Numbered from the stretch's first letter, positions 43,663 to 52,041 are shown. The stretch: 64,000 nucleotides of DNA from Streptomyces sp. DvalAA-43 (GCF_900091725.1 NZ_FMBW01000054.1:62001-126000), one strand, 5' to 3'. Notes: generated by a model from the sequence alone, not told the origin. Program-made: numbers and translations.

Positions 43663-43940
43663 TCAATGGGTCGTTGCAACACCGGGCTGTTGTAGTGAGC
43701 GTAGCTGCTCCTCGAAGACCTCGGCCGGCGTCCGCCAACCGAATTTCTTGCGGGGCCGGTTGTCGATCGCCATGGCGACGGCTTCCAGGTCCGTGGACGA
43801 CCACCGGGAGAGATCGGTGCCCTTCGGGAAGTACTGACGCAGCAGTCCGTTCGTGTTCTCGTTCGTCGGTCGCTGCCAGGGCGAGTGCGGATCGGCGAAG
43901 AACACCTTCGTCCCGGTGTCGAGAGCGAACTGGGCATGGT
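43663..43940 (-). pseudogene. IS30-family transposase remnant (C-terminus)
   Basis: The frame reads HAQFALDTGTKVFFADPHSPWQR, TNENTNGLLRQYFPKGTDLS and IDNRPRKKFGWRTPAEVFEEQL, the unmistakable end of an IS30 transposase. Homology starts abruptly near 43940, so the N-terminal two thirds are missing. Confidence 0.8.
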
Positions 43941-44092
43941 GGCCCTGTACTCCCGAAGCTGCCGCGAAGTGAAAGGCAGCTCTCTGTAGCCGATCTGACA
44001 GCCTGTTGTCCCGGTTTCCGGCGTTCTGGCCCTGCTCTGTTGTGCTCGCGTCACCTTGGTCGCGTTGTGGTGATCGAGGAGAGGAGTGGGGC

Positions 44093-44577
44093 GTGCGTCG
44101 GGAGTGGGAACCGGAAGACTTGATCGAGGTCTGGACGCTGCTGGAGGAGGACCAGGAGCGGCTTCGGAACAAGTCGGGGGCGAACCGGCTGGGCTTCGCG
44201 CTGCTGTTGAAGTTCTTCGAGGTGGACGCGTTTTCCGGAGGATGCGGCGGAGGTCCCGGCGGCTGCGGTGCTGTACGTGGCCCAGCAGGTGAGGGTGCCG
44301 GCCGAGGAGTGGGGCGCCTACGACTGGTCCGGGCGGGCGATCAAGCGGCACCGGATGGAGGTCCGGTCGGCGTTCGGGTTCCGCGAGTGCACGCAGGAGG
44401 ACCAGGTCCAGCTCGCGCAGTGGTTGGCGGCTGAGCTGTGCCCGGTGGAGCTGAACCGGGAACGGTTGGCTGAGGCGGTGGTCGCGCGGTGTCGCAAGGA
44501 CCGTCTGGAGCCGCCGGCGCCTGCGAAGGTGACGCGGCTGGTCGCCTCGGCGGTGAACACCTTCGAGGAGGGGTTTT
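44093..44577 (+). pseudogene. Tn3-family transposase, N-terminal fragment with frameshift
   Basis: The GTG start with a GAGGAG site opens REWEPEDLIEVWTLLEEDQ and GANRLGFALLLKFFE, the DUF4158 N-terminus of Tn3-type TnpA. A one-base deletion near 44230 shifts the frame. The next frame continues PEDAAEVPAAAVLYVAQQVRVP and FGFRECTQEDQVQLAQWLAAE, ending AVNTFEEGFCATT. The remaining roughly 750 residues are absent, because an SMI1/KNR4 gene fragment begins at the junction. Confidence 0.75.
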
Positions 44578-44968
44578 GTGCGACGACGGTGTGGGTGCCG
44601 GCGTACGAGTAGTCCTGCAGGTCGCGGAGCCGCGCCCAATCAGCGGCGACGGAGTCAGCCGGCTCCAGCGCGAAGACGCGCCCAAGTTGCTGACTGGCGG
44701 TGGGGATGTCGTGGGCGGACCAACGCGTCAGAGGGAGTAGTCCGTAGTCGGGTCCAACGCCTCCGTTGCCGATCTCGCGCAGGAACGTGCGATAGCTACG
44801 GGGAAGACGGACGCCGTGAGTTGCCTCGTAGGCGACCACTCGTTCTTCGCTGAGGGGGGCGCCCAAGCGTTGACCGCCGGGCGCCCGCACGAAGGTCCGC
44901 GGGCGAGGGACGGGTTCCGTACAGGCAGCGGCCAGTTTGGATCGGATGCGGGCGACGATGTCGTCCAT
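44578..44968 (-). pseudogene. SMI1/KNR4-family protein, 3' end cut off by Tn3 fragment
   Basis: ATG 44968 (GGAAGAAG upstream) opens MDDIVARIRSK. Family features follow: ERVVAYEATHGVRLPRSYRTFLREIGNGG and GLLPL, then LQDYSYAGTHTVVAQN. At about 44577 the sequence becomes the reverse of the Tn3 transposase, so the C-terminal third is lost. SMI1/KNR4 proteins are frequent immunity proteins against polymorphic toxins. No toxin gene is adjacent. Confidence 0.75.
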
Positions 44969-44983
44969 GGATGCTTCTTCCAA

Positions 44984-45215
44984 GGGGCGGCGTCACCTTG
45001 TGGGAAGCCGCGTTCGCCGACATCCTATGCAAGGGAACCCCCCGGGCAAGATCCAACCGTCCTTTCGCGGCCTCTTGGTCGTGTCCGTTTAAGAAACCCT
45101 CACCGGGACGACCGGGACTGCTTTTCCTGCACCGCCCGACCTGCGCACATGCCGTCTCACATAGGTGGTCCGCGAAATCGTCCGGTGAAGGGGGCTCAAA
45201 CGGTACGCTCGCCCG
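44984..45215. other. Region upstream of the resolvase, probable res-site location
   Basis: No gene is seen. Tn3-type resolvases act at a res site just upstream of their own gene, and this 232-base gap is the expected place. The stretch TGTCCGTTTAAGAAACCCTC near 45084 resembles a subsite half, but I could not define the three paired subsites. Confidence 0.3.
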
Positions 45216-45809
45216 GTGGGAGAACTCATCGGCTACGCCAGATGCTCGACCGTCGAACAAGACCTCACCGCCCAGCGCGATACCCTCACCGCGCTCGGCG
45301 TCCCCGACGACCGGATCTACCTCGACAAGGGACTCACCGGCACCAGCCGCGCGCGGCCCGGCCTCGACCAGGCCCTGGCCGCCGTCCGCGTCGGCGACAC
45401 CCTGGTCGTGCCCAAGCTCGACCGGCTCGCCCGCTCCGTCCCCGACGCCCGCGACATCGGCGACACCCTCGTCGCCCGCGGCGTCCGCCTCTCCCTGGGC
45501 GGCAGCGTCTACGACCCGGCCGACCCGATGTCCAAGATGTTCTTCAACATGCTGGCCGTCTTCGCCGAATTCGAAGCCGACCTGCTCAGAATGCGCACCC
45601 GCGAGGGCATGGCCGTAGCCCGCGCCCGCGGCAAACTCAAGGGCCGCCAGCCCAAGCTGTCAGCACGCCAGCAAGCGGAACTCGTCCGCATCCACGCCAC
45701 CGGCGACTACACGATCGCCGAACTGATGGAGGTGTTCTCCGTAGGCCGCGCCACCGTATACCGCGTCCTCGAACGCGCCGGTCACGGCCGTACAGGAGGA
45801 GCGGCATGA
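45216..45809 (+). CDS. Serine recombinase, Tn3-type resolvase
   Basis: A 197-aa protein. The catalytic N-terminus GELIGYARCSTVEQD contains the nucleophile Ser, followed by LVVPKLDRLARSV and MLAVFAEFEADLLRMRTREG. The C-terminal HTH is TIAELMEVFSVGRATVYRVLERA. All key resolvase elements are intact, so this is probably a functional enzyme left from the Tn3-type transposon whose transposase is truncated at 44577. The GTG start was chosen because it begins the conserved fold, and the stop overlaps the next gene (ATGA). Confidence 0.9.
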   Translation: MGELIGYARCSTVEQDLTAQRDTLTALGVPDDRIYLDKGLTGTSRARPGLDQALAAVRVGDTLVVPKLDRLARSVPDARDIGDTLVARGVRLSLGGSVYDPADPMSKMFFNMLAVFAEFEADLLRMRTREGMAVARARGKLKGRQPKLSARQQAELVRIHATGDYTIAELMEVFSVGRATVYRVLERAGHGRTGGAA

Positions 45810-46066
45810 GGCGCCGCGAGTCTGAGCTCGTGCTGCTGCGGATGCGCAACGGAGAACAGGTCAGCGGCATGGTCGCCGTTCTCCCGGAGGCCTTCACGGC
45901 GCTGCCTACGACGCTGCCCCGGCGGCAACAACTTCGCCTCGCTCACCGCACCCGGTCCACCGAGCGCGACACCTACCTCTGGGGCCGGGACCACAAGGCC
46001 GAATGCGCGCCGCAAGTTTGCGGGTACGTCCCCGAAGCAACGGACAGCGCACCAACGACTACATGA
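45806..46066 (+). CDS. Hypothetical protein coupled to the resolvase, 86 aa
   Basis: ATG 45806 overlaps the resolvase stop and has AGGAGGAGC upstream. The sequence starts MRRRESELVLLRMRNGEQ, is rich in Arg and Thr, and ends with two Cys-containing turns. No motif is recognised. The coupling suggests it travelled with the resolvase. Confidence 0.5.
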   Translation: MRRRESELVLLRMRNGEQVSGMVAVLPEAFTALPTTLPRRQQLRLAHRTRSTERDTYLWGRDHKAECAPQVCGYVPEATDSAPTTT

Positions 46067-46163
46067 CGACCGCCAGCGACGACGGCACGGGGTTCGGTGG
46101 TTAACTGCGGCACGACAGTGACTGATCACAGCCCTGGCGCTGTCTGAGCCCGCAGCTCGTCGT

Positions 46164-46616
46164 TCACGTCCCGCGGTCATCCTCAACGGTCACGTCATCA
46201 GGCCACACGCCATGCTCGATGAGATGCGCCACGGCCCGGCCGGCGACGCTGAAGACGACGGTGTCCTGGTCGGCATACGTATCGACCTGTCCATTCGCCA
46301 GCAGAAACCCACCAGAGTGTCCCTCGCCACGGGCGTCGATCAGGTGCTCACCTGGATCCCCGTCTCCGTGCATCAACATCACCGTCGCGCGTGTGCCGTT
46401 GGTGACCACCGCCAGCAGCTGGCCATGCTCATCCTCGAACCAGGTCTCCTGGCTCGCCCAGTCAAGCCGGTGGCCCAACAGGGCTCTCGCCTCTGCGCCG
46501 GAGTACGCGTAATCGGCTGCACCACCACGTGGGCGCCATCGCCGCGATGCGGGCCTCTGACCCCGGGCGCTTCCCATGCGCCTATTCAACTGGACCACGG
46601 GCGTTTCGACAGACAT
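46164..46616 (-). CDS. Imm1-family-like immunity protein
   Basis: A 150-aa protein. The C-terminal 100 residues follow the Imm1 pattern: a strand with VTNGTRATVMLMHGDGDPGEHL, then GGFLLANGQVDTYADQDTVVFS, then an alpha-helical AVAHLIEHGVWPDDVTVEDD. Imm1 proteins neutralise deaminase-type and other polymorphic toxins. The start at 46616 overlaps the end of the upstream gene by 35 bases. An internal ATG at 46577 is possible. No cognate toxin is visible, so it is an orphan immunity gene, with assignment made by eye. Confidence 0.55.
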   Translation of the reverse strand: MSVETPVVQLNRRMGSARGQRPASRRWRPRGGAADYAYSGAEARALLGHRLDWASQETWFEDEHGQLLAVVTNGTRATVMLMHGDGDPGEHLIDARGEGHSGGFLLANGQVDTYADQDTVVFSVAGRAVAHLIEHGVWPDDVTVEDDRGT

Positions 46617-47085
46617 CTCCCATCAGGCCGGCCTCGCCGTCAGCGGTCACCCACTCCCGATAGGCCCTCTCAATCTCGCCGAGATACTGCCTGAGATCGA
46701 ACCGGACTTCATCTACGAGCCTGCCCTGGAGGTCTGGGTACATCAGATCGGTCCAGACGACGGTCTCGCCCTGGAGGCGCACACGGACGACGAGCCCACC
46801 CGCGTTGGGCTCAGAGGGCACCACAGAAGCCACGCTGACGTCTCGAACTGCATCGGTCGGATAGAGCGGTCCGCCGGAGCGGAGGAGTCGTCGGGGATGC
46901 AGGCCGGCCGCCCCGCTGTGGCTTCGCGCGATCATGTCGAGTCCATCGACAAAGAGGTACGTGTGCACACCTGTACAAACCGGCGCCCCGGAGCAGCGAC
47001 CGACGAACAACGTGCTGGTGGTGGCACCATCGCTCGTAGGGCCGGGAGCTACGACCCGAACCTTGCGCGGCGGTCTACGCGGCAT
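46582..47085 (-). CDS. Hypothetical protein paired with the Imm1-like gene
   Basis: A 167-aa protein. The N-terminal part is Cys-containing with VHTYLFVDGLDMIARSH. The C-terminal part has an alternating beta pattern (LVVRVRLQGETVVWTDLMYPDL) and a helix (FDLRQYLGEIERAYREWV), a layout seen in small immunity-type proteins. It overlaps the Imm1-like gene, implying a joint transcript. A TAAGAT -10-like box lies at 47116-47111. The family is not recognised. Confidence 0.5.
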   Translation of the reverse strand: MPRRPPRKVRVVAPGPTSDGATTSTLFVGRCSGAPVCTGVHTYLFVDGLDMIARSHSGAAGLHPRRLLRSGGPLYPTDAVRDVSVASVVPSEPNAGGLVVRVRLQGETVVWTDLMYPDLQGRLVDEVRFDLRQYLGEIERAYREWVTADGEAGLMGDVCRNARGPVE

Positions 47086-47213
47086 CTGCCCATCGTGACG
47101 TCATGAGCGGATCTTAGCGACAGCGCCTCCCGGCGTGGTCGATTAGCCGGGGCCCGTCCGACGTGGTGGGCATCAGATACAGCTACTGAGAGCTACTTGT
47201 CACCTCGCGGCAG

Positions 47214-47306
47214 CTTCGGGAGCACAGGGCCGAGTCTCACGGCTACCGCACTCCGGCAGAGGTCTACGCTGGCCTTCTGAACAGCGGTGATGCGCTGACC
47301 GTTTGA
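47214..47306 (+). pseudogene. Short transposase-like C-terminal remnant
   Basis: This is the only notable feature of the gap 47086-47484. It has 30 codons with real-gene bias ending in TGA: REHRAESHGYRTPAEVYAGL. The GYRTPAEV motif occurs at the ends of IS3- and IS30-type transposases. No upstream part remains. Confidence 0.3.
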
Positions 47307-47484
47307 GCTCGCCATCCTTTGACGACACGGAGGACGGCCAGGACGTCCCGGCTGCTGGAGCCCATCACTCTTCGCGCACCCGGTAGTTATGTGTGCGAGG
47401 AGGATCGGACCGGATTCGCGGTAGCGGGCTGAGGGCTGCGTTCGGTGCAGGCGTCCGTGCGTTCGTCTAGTAGCGGAAATCCGG

Positions 47485-47631
47485 ATGATCCCGTCGGCCT
47501 TCTACCGCCTACGCGCTCGCGGTCAGGCACCCCGAATGATCAAGCTGCCCAACGGTGAACTGCGCTGTCGCCGCGCCGATCTGGACGCGTGGTGGAAGGC
47601 GTGCGAAAGGGATACGCCCGTATGGCGATGA
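47485..47631 (+). CDS. Excisionase-like HTH protein (AlpA/MerR-type), probably truncated
   Basis: A 48-aa frame: IPSAFYRLRARGQAPRMIKL, then PNGELRCRRADLDAWWKACERD. This is the wing and C-terminus of the small helix-turn-helix excisionases that precede integrase genes in actinomycete integrative elements. The first helix usually starts about 20 residues earlier, so the N-terminus looks eroded. Its TGA overlaps the integrase ATG (ATGA, 47628-47631), confirming the xis-int layout. Confidence 0.65.
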   Translation: MIPSAFYRLRARGQAPRMIKLPNGELRCRRADLDAWWKACERDTPVWR

Positions 47632-49007
47632 GTTATAACGTCCGCTTCTGGGAGATGCGCTTGCGCCCAGACCGGCGCTAGTCTTTCCAGATTTGGTGGA
47701 CGGTTAACGCGCGAGAGAAGTCCGAGTCCTTCATCACGTTCGCACTTGCTGATAGCCGACGCGCGAAGCTGATGACAGCTGCGCGCGAGGGTGAGCCGTT
47801 TGATGAGCACACCGGTCTGCCAGCATCTGAGTTGCGGGCCATCAAGCAGCGAACTACGTGGTATGACCTGGCTCACGAATACATCGAGCAAAGATGGGAG
47901 CGCACGCCAGGAAACACCCGCCGCACCCTGGCGGATGCCTTCGCCACGGTCACGCCCGCCCTCGTGCGCCCCGGCGCGACGTTTTCCGATCCGCGGGTAC
48001 TACGGCGTGCCCTGTACTCGTGGGCATTCAAAAAGAAAGCCTGGCAGTGCGAACCCACCGAGGAGTGGCTCCACGCGCTGAACTGGATGAAGCAGAACTC
48101 GCTGCCGGTCAGCGCCCTCGCGGAGGCCGACGTTCTGAGGCGGGCCCTCGACGCGGTGTGCCGCAAACTGGACGGCAAGGCGGCCGCGGCCAAGACAGCC
48201 CGACGCGAGAGGGCTGCGTTCAACGAAGCTCTCAACACTGCTGTGGAGAAAGGGTACTTCGCGGAGAACCCCCTCAACGGTCTACGGTGGAAGGCGCCAG
48301 CAGTCAATGAAGAGGTGGATCCGGACGCCGTTCCCAATCCGGCCCAGGTGCTTCGCCTGCTCGAGTCCGTTGCTCGCCAGCGGGGGCGGGGGCCACATCT
48401 TGAGGCGTTCTTCGGCTGCAAGTACTTCGCGGCAATGCGGCCAGCTGAGGTCATCCATCTTCGGATCGATCAATGTCACTTGCCGAAGACTGGATGGGGG
48501 ATGCTCAACCTCTCGGGCGGGGTCGTCACGTCTGGCAAGGAGTGGACCGACGATGGTGAGGTGCACTCGCTCAAGCGTCGCGCGGCAAACGCGACGCGAC
48601 CTATTCCGATCCCGCCGCAATTCGTACGCATGCTGCGTGCCCATGTGAAACGGTTCGATGTGGCACCCGACGGTCGACTCTTCCGGAACCAGGCTGGCAA
48701 CTACGTCGACGCTGCCGCCTACGGCATCACGTGGGCGCGGGCCCGGGAGCGCGCCCTGACTCGTACCGAGCGGACTTCCCGCCTGGCCAAGCGACCATAC
48801 GATCTCCGGCACGCCGGGATCTTGTTCTGGCTCTACTCCGGAGTGGACCCGGCCGAATGCGCCCGCCGCGCCGGTCAGAGCATCGAGGTTCTCTTTCGCC
48901 ACTACGCCAAGTTCCTCGACGGCCTTCGAGAGCAGGCGAACCGCCTCATCGAGCAGTCCATGAACGAGTGGCAGCGCGTCAGCCAAGGCGACGCACCCGA
49001 GGGTTGA
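47628..49007 (+). pseudogene. Tyrosine-type site-specific integrase with in-frame amber codon
   Basis: ATG 47628 overlaps the excisionase stop and opens MSYNVRFWEMRLRPDRR. Codon 18 is TAG (47679-47681). The same frame then continues with family-typical SFQIWWTVNAREKSESFITF and on to the full catalytic domain: Arg in AAMRPAEVIHLR, YDLRHAGILFWLYSG, and the Tyr nucleophile in VLFRHYAKF. The total would be 459 residues. A restart at ATG 47772 would give 411 aa but lacks a ribosome site and part of the arm-binding domain. It is either inactive or dependent on readthrough. Confidence 0.85.
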
Positions 49008-49119
49008 ACCGGGGGTTTGGTCCGTGACTGGTCCGGAAGCACTGGTCGGGAGGGGTACAGCAGTGGGAGGAAATGGGAGTTAGCGCGCAAGCCGGGCTCG
49101 GTCGAGAGCGGGCTGAGTG

Positions 49120-49159
49120 AAAGGCGCCTGACGGGTAAAGGCCCAGGTCAGGCGCCTTT
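49120..49159. terminator. Terminator between integrase and aldehyde dehydrogenase genes
   Basis: AAAGGCGCCTGAC (49120-49132) pairs perfectly with GTCAGGCGCCTTT (49147-49159), a 13-bp stem with a 14-base loop, 11 bases beyond the dehydrogenase stop. It has the same stem as the hairpin at 39778-39813 but a different loop, so it came in with the element. Confidence 0.75.
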
Positions 49160-49169
49160 CCTCGTGCGC

Positions 49170-50693
49170 CTAGAAGAAGCCCAGCTTCTTCGGCGAGTAC
49201 GACACCAGAAGATTCTTGGTCTGCTGGTAGTGCTCCAGCATCATCTTGTGGTTCTCCCGGCCGATCCCGGACTGCTTGTAGCCGCCGAAGGCCGCGTGCG
49301 CAGGGTACGCGTGGTAGCAGTTCGTCCAGACGCGGCCTGCCTGGATGGCGCGGCCCGCCCGGTACGCGGTGTTGATGTCGCGCGTCCATACGCCGGCGCC
49401 GAGCCCGTACAGCGTGTCGTTCGCGGTCCTGATCGCGTCGTCGAAGTCGGAGAAGGACGTGACCGCCACGACCGGTCCGAAGATCTCCTCCTGGAAGACC
49501 CGCATCCGGTTGTCGCCCTCGAAGATGGTGGGCTGGACGTAGTAGCCGCCCGCCAGCTCTCCGTCGTACTCGATCCGCTCTCCGCCCGTGAGGACCTTCG
49601 CGCCTTCCTGCCGGCCGATGTCCAGGTACGAAAGGATCTTCTCCAACTGGTCGTTGGAGGCCTGGGCGCCGATCATCGTGTCCGTGTCCAGCGGATGCCC
49701 CGGCACGATCCGTTCGGTACGGGCGATGCCCGCCTCCAGGAATGCGTTGTACACCCCGCGCTGGATGAGTGCCCGCGACGGGCAGGTGCAGACCTCGCCC
49801 TGGTTGAGGGCGAACATGGTGAAGCCTTCTAGCGCCTTGTCGCGGAAGTCGTCGTCCGCGTTCCACACGTCGTCGAAGAAGATGTTGGGCGACTTGCCGC
49901 CGAGTTCCAGGGTCACCGGCTTGATGTTCTCGGAGGCGTACTGCATGATCAGCCGGCCCGTCGTCGTCTCACCGGTGAAGGCGATCTTCGCGACCCGCGG
50001 GCTGGAGGCGAGGGGCTTGCCCGCCTCCGCCCCGAAGCCGTTCACGACGTTGACGACGCCCGGCGGCAGCAGATCGGCGACCAGCTTCAGCCACACGTGG
50101 ATGGAGGCCGGGGTCTGTTCGGCCGGTTTGAGGACCACCGTGTTGCCCGCCGCGAGCGCCGGGGCCAGCTTCCACGTCGCCATCAGGATCGGGAAGTTCC
50201 ACGGGATGATCTGCGCGACGACACCGAGCGGCTCATGGAAGTGGTACGCGACCGTGTCGTCGTCGATCTCGCCGAGCGAGCCCTCCTGGGCGCGCAACGC
50301 CCCGGCGAAGTAGCGGAAGTGGTCGATGGCCAGCGGAATGTCGGCCGCCAGGGTCTCGCGTACCGGTTTGCCGTTGTCCCAGCTCTCGGCGACCGCGAGT
50401 TCCTCCAGATGGGCCTCCATCCGGTCGGCGATCCGGTTGAGGATCCCCGCGCGTTCGCCCGCCGCCGTGGCTCCCCAGGCGGGCGCGGCGGCGTGCGCGG
50501 CGTCCAGGGCGAGTTCGACGTCCTCGGCCGTACCGCGGGCGATCTCGGTGAAGGGGCGGCCGTTGACGGGGCTCGGGTTCTCGAAATAGCGGCCACGGAC
50601 GGGCGCTACGTACGCGCCGCCGATCCAGTGGTCGTAGCGGGACTCGTACGAGACGATGGCGCCCTCGGCACCCGGCGCGGCGTAACGGGTCAT
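49170..50693 (-). CDS. Aldehyde dehydrogenase (ExaC/AldB type)
   Basis: A 507-aa NAD(P)-dependent aldehyde dehydrogenase. The segment PWNFPILMATWKLAPALAAGN is in the cofactor domain. The general base is in LELGGKSPN and the catalytic Cys in NQGEVCTCPSR, the pattern of the acetaldehyde-oxidising ExaC/AldB group. ATG 50693 has GGGAGG 8 bases upstream. The last 18 codons are the right-hand attachment repeat, so the C-terminus was rebuilt by the incoming element and now ends with TAG right after GFF. The neighbouring GAF-type regulator probably controls it. Confidence 0.94.
   Translation of the reverse strand: MTRYAAPGAEGAIVSYESRYDHWIGGAYVAPVRGRYFENPSPVNGRPFTEIARGTAEDVELALDAAHAAAPAWGATAAGERAGILNRIADRMEAHLEELAVAESWDNGKPVRETLAADIPLAIDHFRYFAGALRAQEGSLGEIDDDTVAYHFHEPLGVVAQIIPWNFPILMATWKLAPALAAGNTVVLKPAEQTPASIHVWLKLVADLLPPGVVNVVNGFGAEAGKPLASSPRVAKIAFTGETTTGRLIMQYASENIKPVTLELGGKSPNIFFDDVWNADDDFRDKALEGFTMFALNQGEVCTCPSRALIQRGVYNAFLEAGIARTERIVPGHPLDTDTMIGAQASNDQLEKILSYLDIGRQEGAKVLTGGERIEYDGELAGGYYVQPTIFEGDNRMRVFQEEIFGPVVAVTSFSDFDDAIRTANDTLYGLGAGVWTRDINTAYRAGRAIQAGRVWTNCYHAYPAHAAFGGYKQSGIGRENHKMMLEHYQQTKNLLVSYSPKKLGFF
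49173..49228. repeat. Right attachment-site repeat (56 bp), inside the aldehyde dehydrogenase gene
   Basis: Perfect copy of 39828-39883. The identity ends within a base or two of the dehydrogenase stop on one side and at codon 19 from the end on the other. The integrase stop is 165 bases away. Confidence 0.88.
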
Positions 50694-50790
50694 CTCTGTG
50701 GCCTCCCGGATCCGGTGCCGCCCGCCGTTGGACGGCCCTCGGCGCGAAGGTAGGCGACGGCACGTTGCAACCCCGTTGCACAGGGCGCGG

Positions 50791-52041
50791 CTACCGCTGC
50801 TCGGCGTCCAGGGACCGGACCCTGGCGAGCAGCGCCGGGCGCTGACCGGCGGGAACGGCCGCCGCGAGAGCCTCCCACACCGGGAGGTCGTCCTCGCCCC
50901 AGGGGCTGTAGGCCCAGTCGGCCAGCAGCCCCGGGTCACCGCGTGCGATGAGCGCCGCCCGCAACTGCTCTTCGAGGCGGCGCCGGAGGCGGCTGACGGA
51001 CGGTGCCTGCGAGGCCGGGAGCAGCGGCCCCGAATAGGCACCCAGCGCCGCCGTCACCGCGCCCGAAGCCAGCCGGCGCGCCACCGTGTCGAAATCCGCG
51101 TCGACCGGGGCGGAGAGGCGGTAGGGGCGGGAGAGGAGGAGCTCGGGGCCGAGCAGCCGCCGCAGCCTGGAGAGTTCGGCCCGCAGGGTCACCGGGGTCA
51201 CCGACTCGTCCTCGTACAGTTCGACGAGGAGTTCGTCGCCGCCGAGCCCCTCGGGATGGCGGGCCAGTGTCGCCACGATCTCGCTGTGCCGCCTGCTGAG
51301 CCGTATTCTGTGGCCCCCCGCCACCAGCAGCGCCTCGTCCCGGCCGAGTGCGCTGAGCCGCATCGTCCCGCAGGGCGCTGCCGGGGCGAGCAGCGCGAGC
51401 TGCGTCTCGGCGGCGCGTGCCACCGCCTGCACGAACGCCAGGCTGTGCGGATGCGCGAGCCGGTCCCCGCCGGTGATGTCCACCGCCCCCAGGACCCGTC
51501 CGGTGTGCGGGTCGTGCAACGGCGCCGCCGCACAGGTCCACCGCTGGACCGGCCGGAGGAAGTGCTCGGCGGCGAAGACCTGCACCGGGCGGTCCACGGC
51601 GATCGCCGTCCCCGGGGCGTTGGTCCCGGCCGCCGATTCGGCCCAGCGGGCGCCCTCCACGAAATTCATCCGGCCTGCGGCCCGCCGGATCACCGCGGGC
51701 CCCTCGACCCACAGCAGCCTGCCGTGCGCGTCGCACACCGCGAGCAGGTGCTCCCCGTCCGTCGCGTAGGCACCCATCAGCTCACGGATCACCGGCATAA
51801 CGGGGGCCAGGGGATGGCCGTCCCGGTACGGGCCCAGGTCGTCGGAACCCAGCTCGACCAGAGCCGCACCGTCCGGGCTGACCCTGGCCCGCGCCGAGCG
51901 CCGCCACGACTCGCCGACGACCGGCCGCACCGGCTGCTCCAGCCTGCCCGCCGTGGTGAACGCCTCATGTGCGCGGCGCAGTTGACTGATCCGCTCACCG
52001 GGGTCCGTGCCGGCTGCCAGCGCCACCCAGGGATCCCTCAA
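50791..52041 (-). CDS. GAF-domain transcriptional regulator with C-terminal winged helix
   Basis: About 416 aa. The N-terminal half is an AcoR-like GAF sensor (SWRRSARARVSPDG, AESAAGTNAPGTAIAVDRPVQVF, LGAVDITGGD). The fis/AAA parts of AcoR are absent. The C-terminus instead has an OmpR-like winged helix (LSRRHSEIVATLARHPEGL, VTLRAELSRLRRLLG) as in SARP/BTAD proteins. TTG 52041 is preferred because GGAGGG lies 5 bases upstream. ATG 52077 and TTG 52104 are alternatives. It is located next to an ExaC-type dehydrogenase on the same strand, so it is its likely regulator. Confidence 0.85.
   Translation of the reverse strand: MRDPWVALAAGTDPGERISQLRRAHEAFTTAGRLEQPVRPVVGESWRRSARARVSPDGAALVELGSDDLGPYRDGHPLAPVMPVIRELMGAYATDGEHLLAVCDAHGRLLWVEGPAVIRRAAGRMNFVEGARWAESAAGTNAPGTAIAVDRPVQVFAAEHFLRPVQRWTCAAAPLHDPHTGRVLGAVDITGGDRLAHPHSLAFVQAVARAAETQLALLAPAAPCGTMRLSALGRDEALLVAGGHRIRLSRRHSEIVATLARHPEGLGGDELLVELYEDESVTPVTLRAELSRLRRLLGPELLLSRPYRLSAPVDADFDTVARRLASGAVTAALGAYSGPLLPASQAPSVSRLRRRLEEQLRAALIARGDPGLLADWAYSPWGEDDLPVWEALAAAVPAGQRPALLARVRSLDAEQR

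Larger units (their letters stand above)
39828..49228. mobile_element. Integrated genomic island / degenerate integrative element (about 9.4 kb)
   Basis: The segment is bounded by identical 56-bp direct repeats (39828-39883 and 49173-49228) that are the 3' end of the aldehyde dehydrogenase gene. An excisionase-like gene and a tyrosine integrase lie beside the right repeat, the standard arrangement of actinomycete integrative elements. The cargo has weaker codon bias than the flanks and consists of small orphan genes and at least five decayed transposon pieces. The integrase carries an amber stop, so the element may be immobile. No replication or TraB-type transfer gene is left. Confidence 0.85.

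Noticed and set aside
39828..49228. tRNA gene as integration site
   Set aside because: No tRNA-like cloverleaf or 3' tRNA segment is present in the repeats. They encode the end of the aldehyde dehydrogenase.
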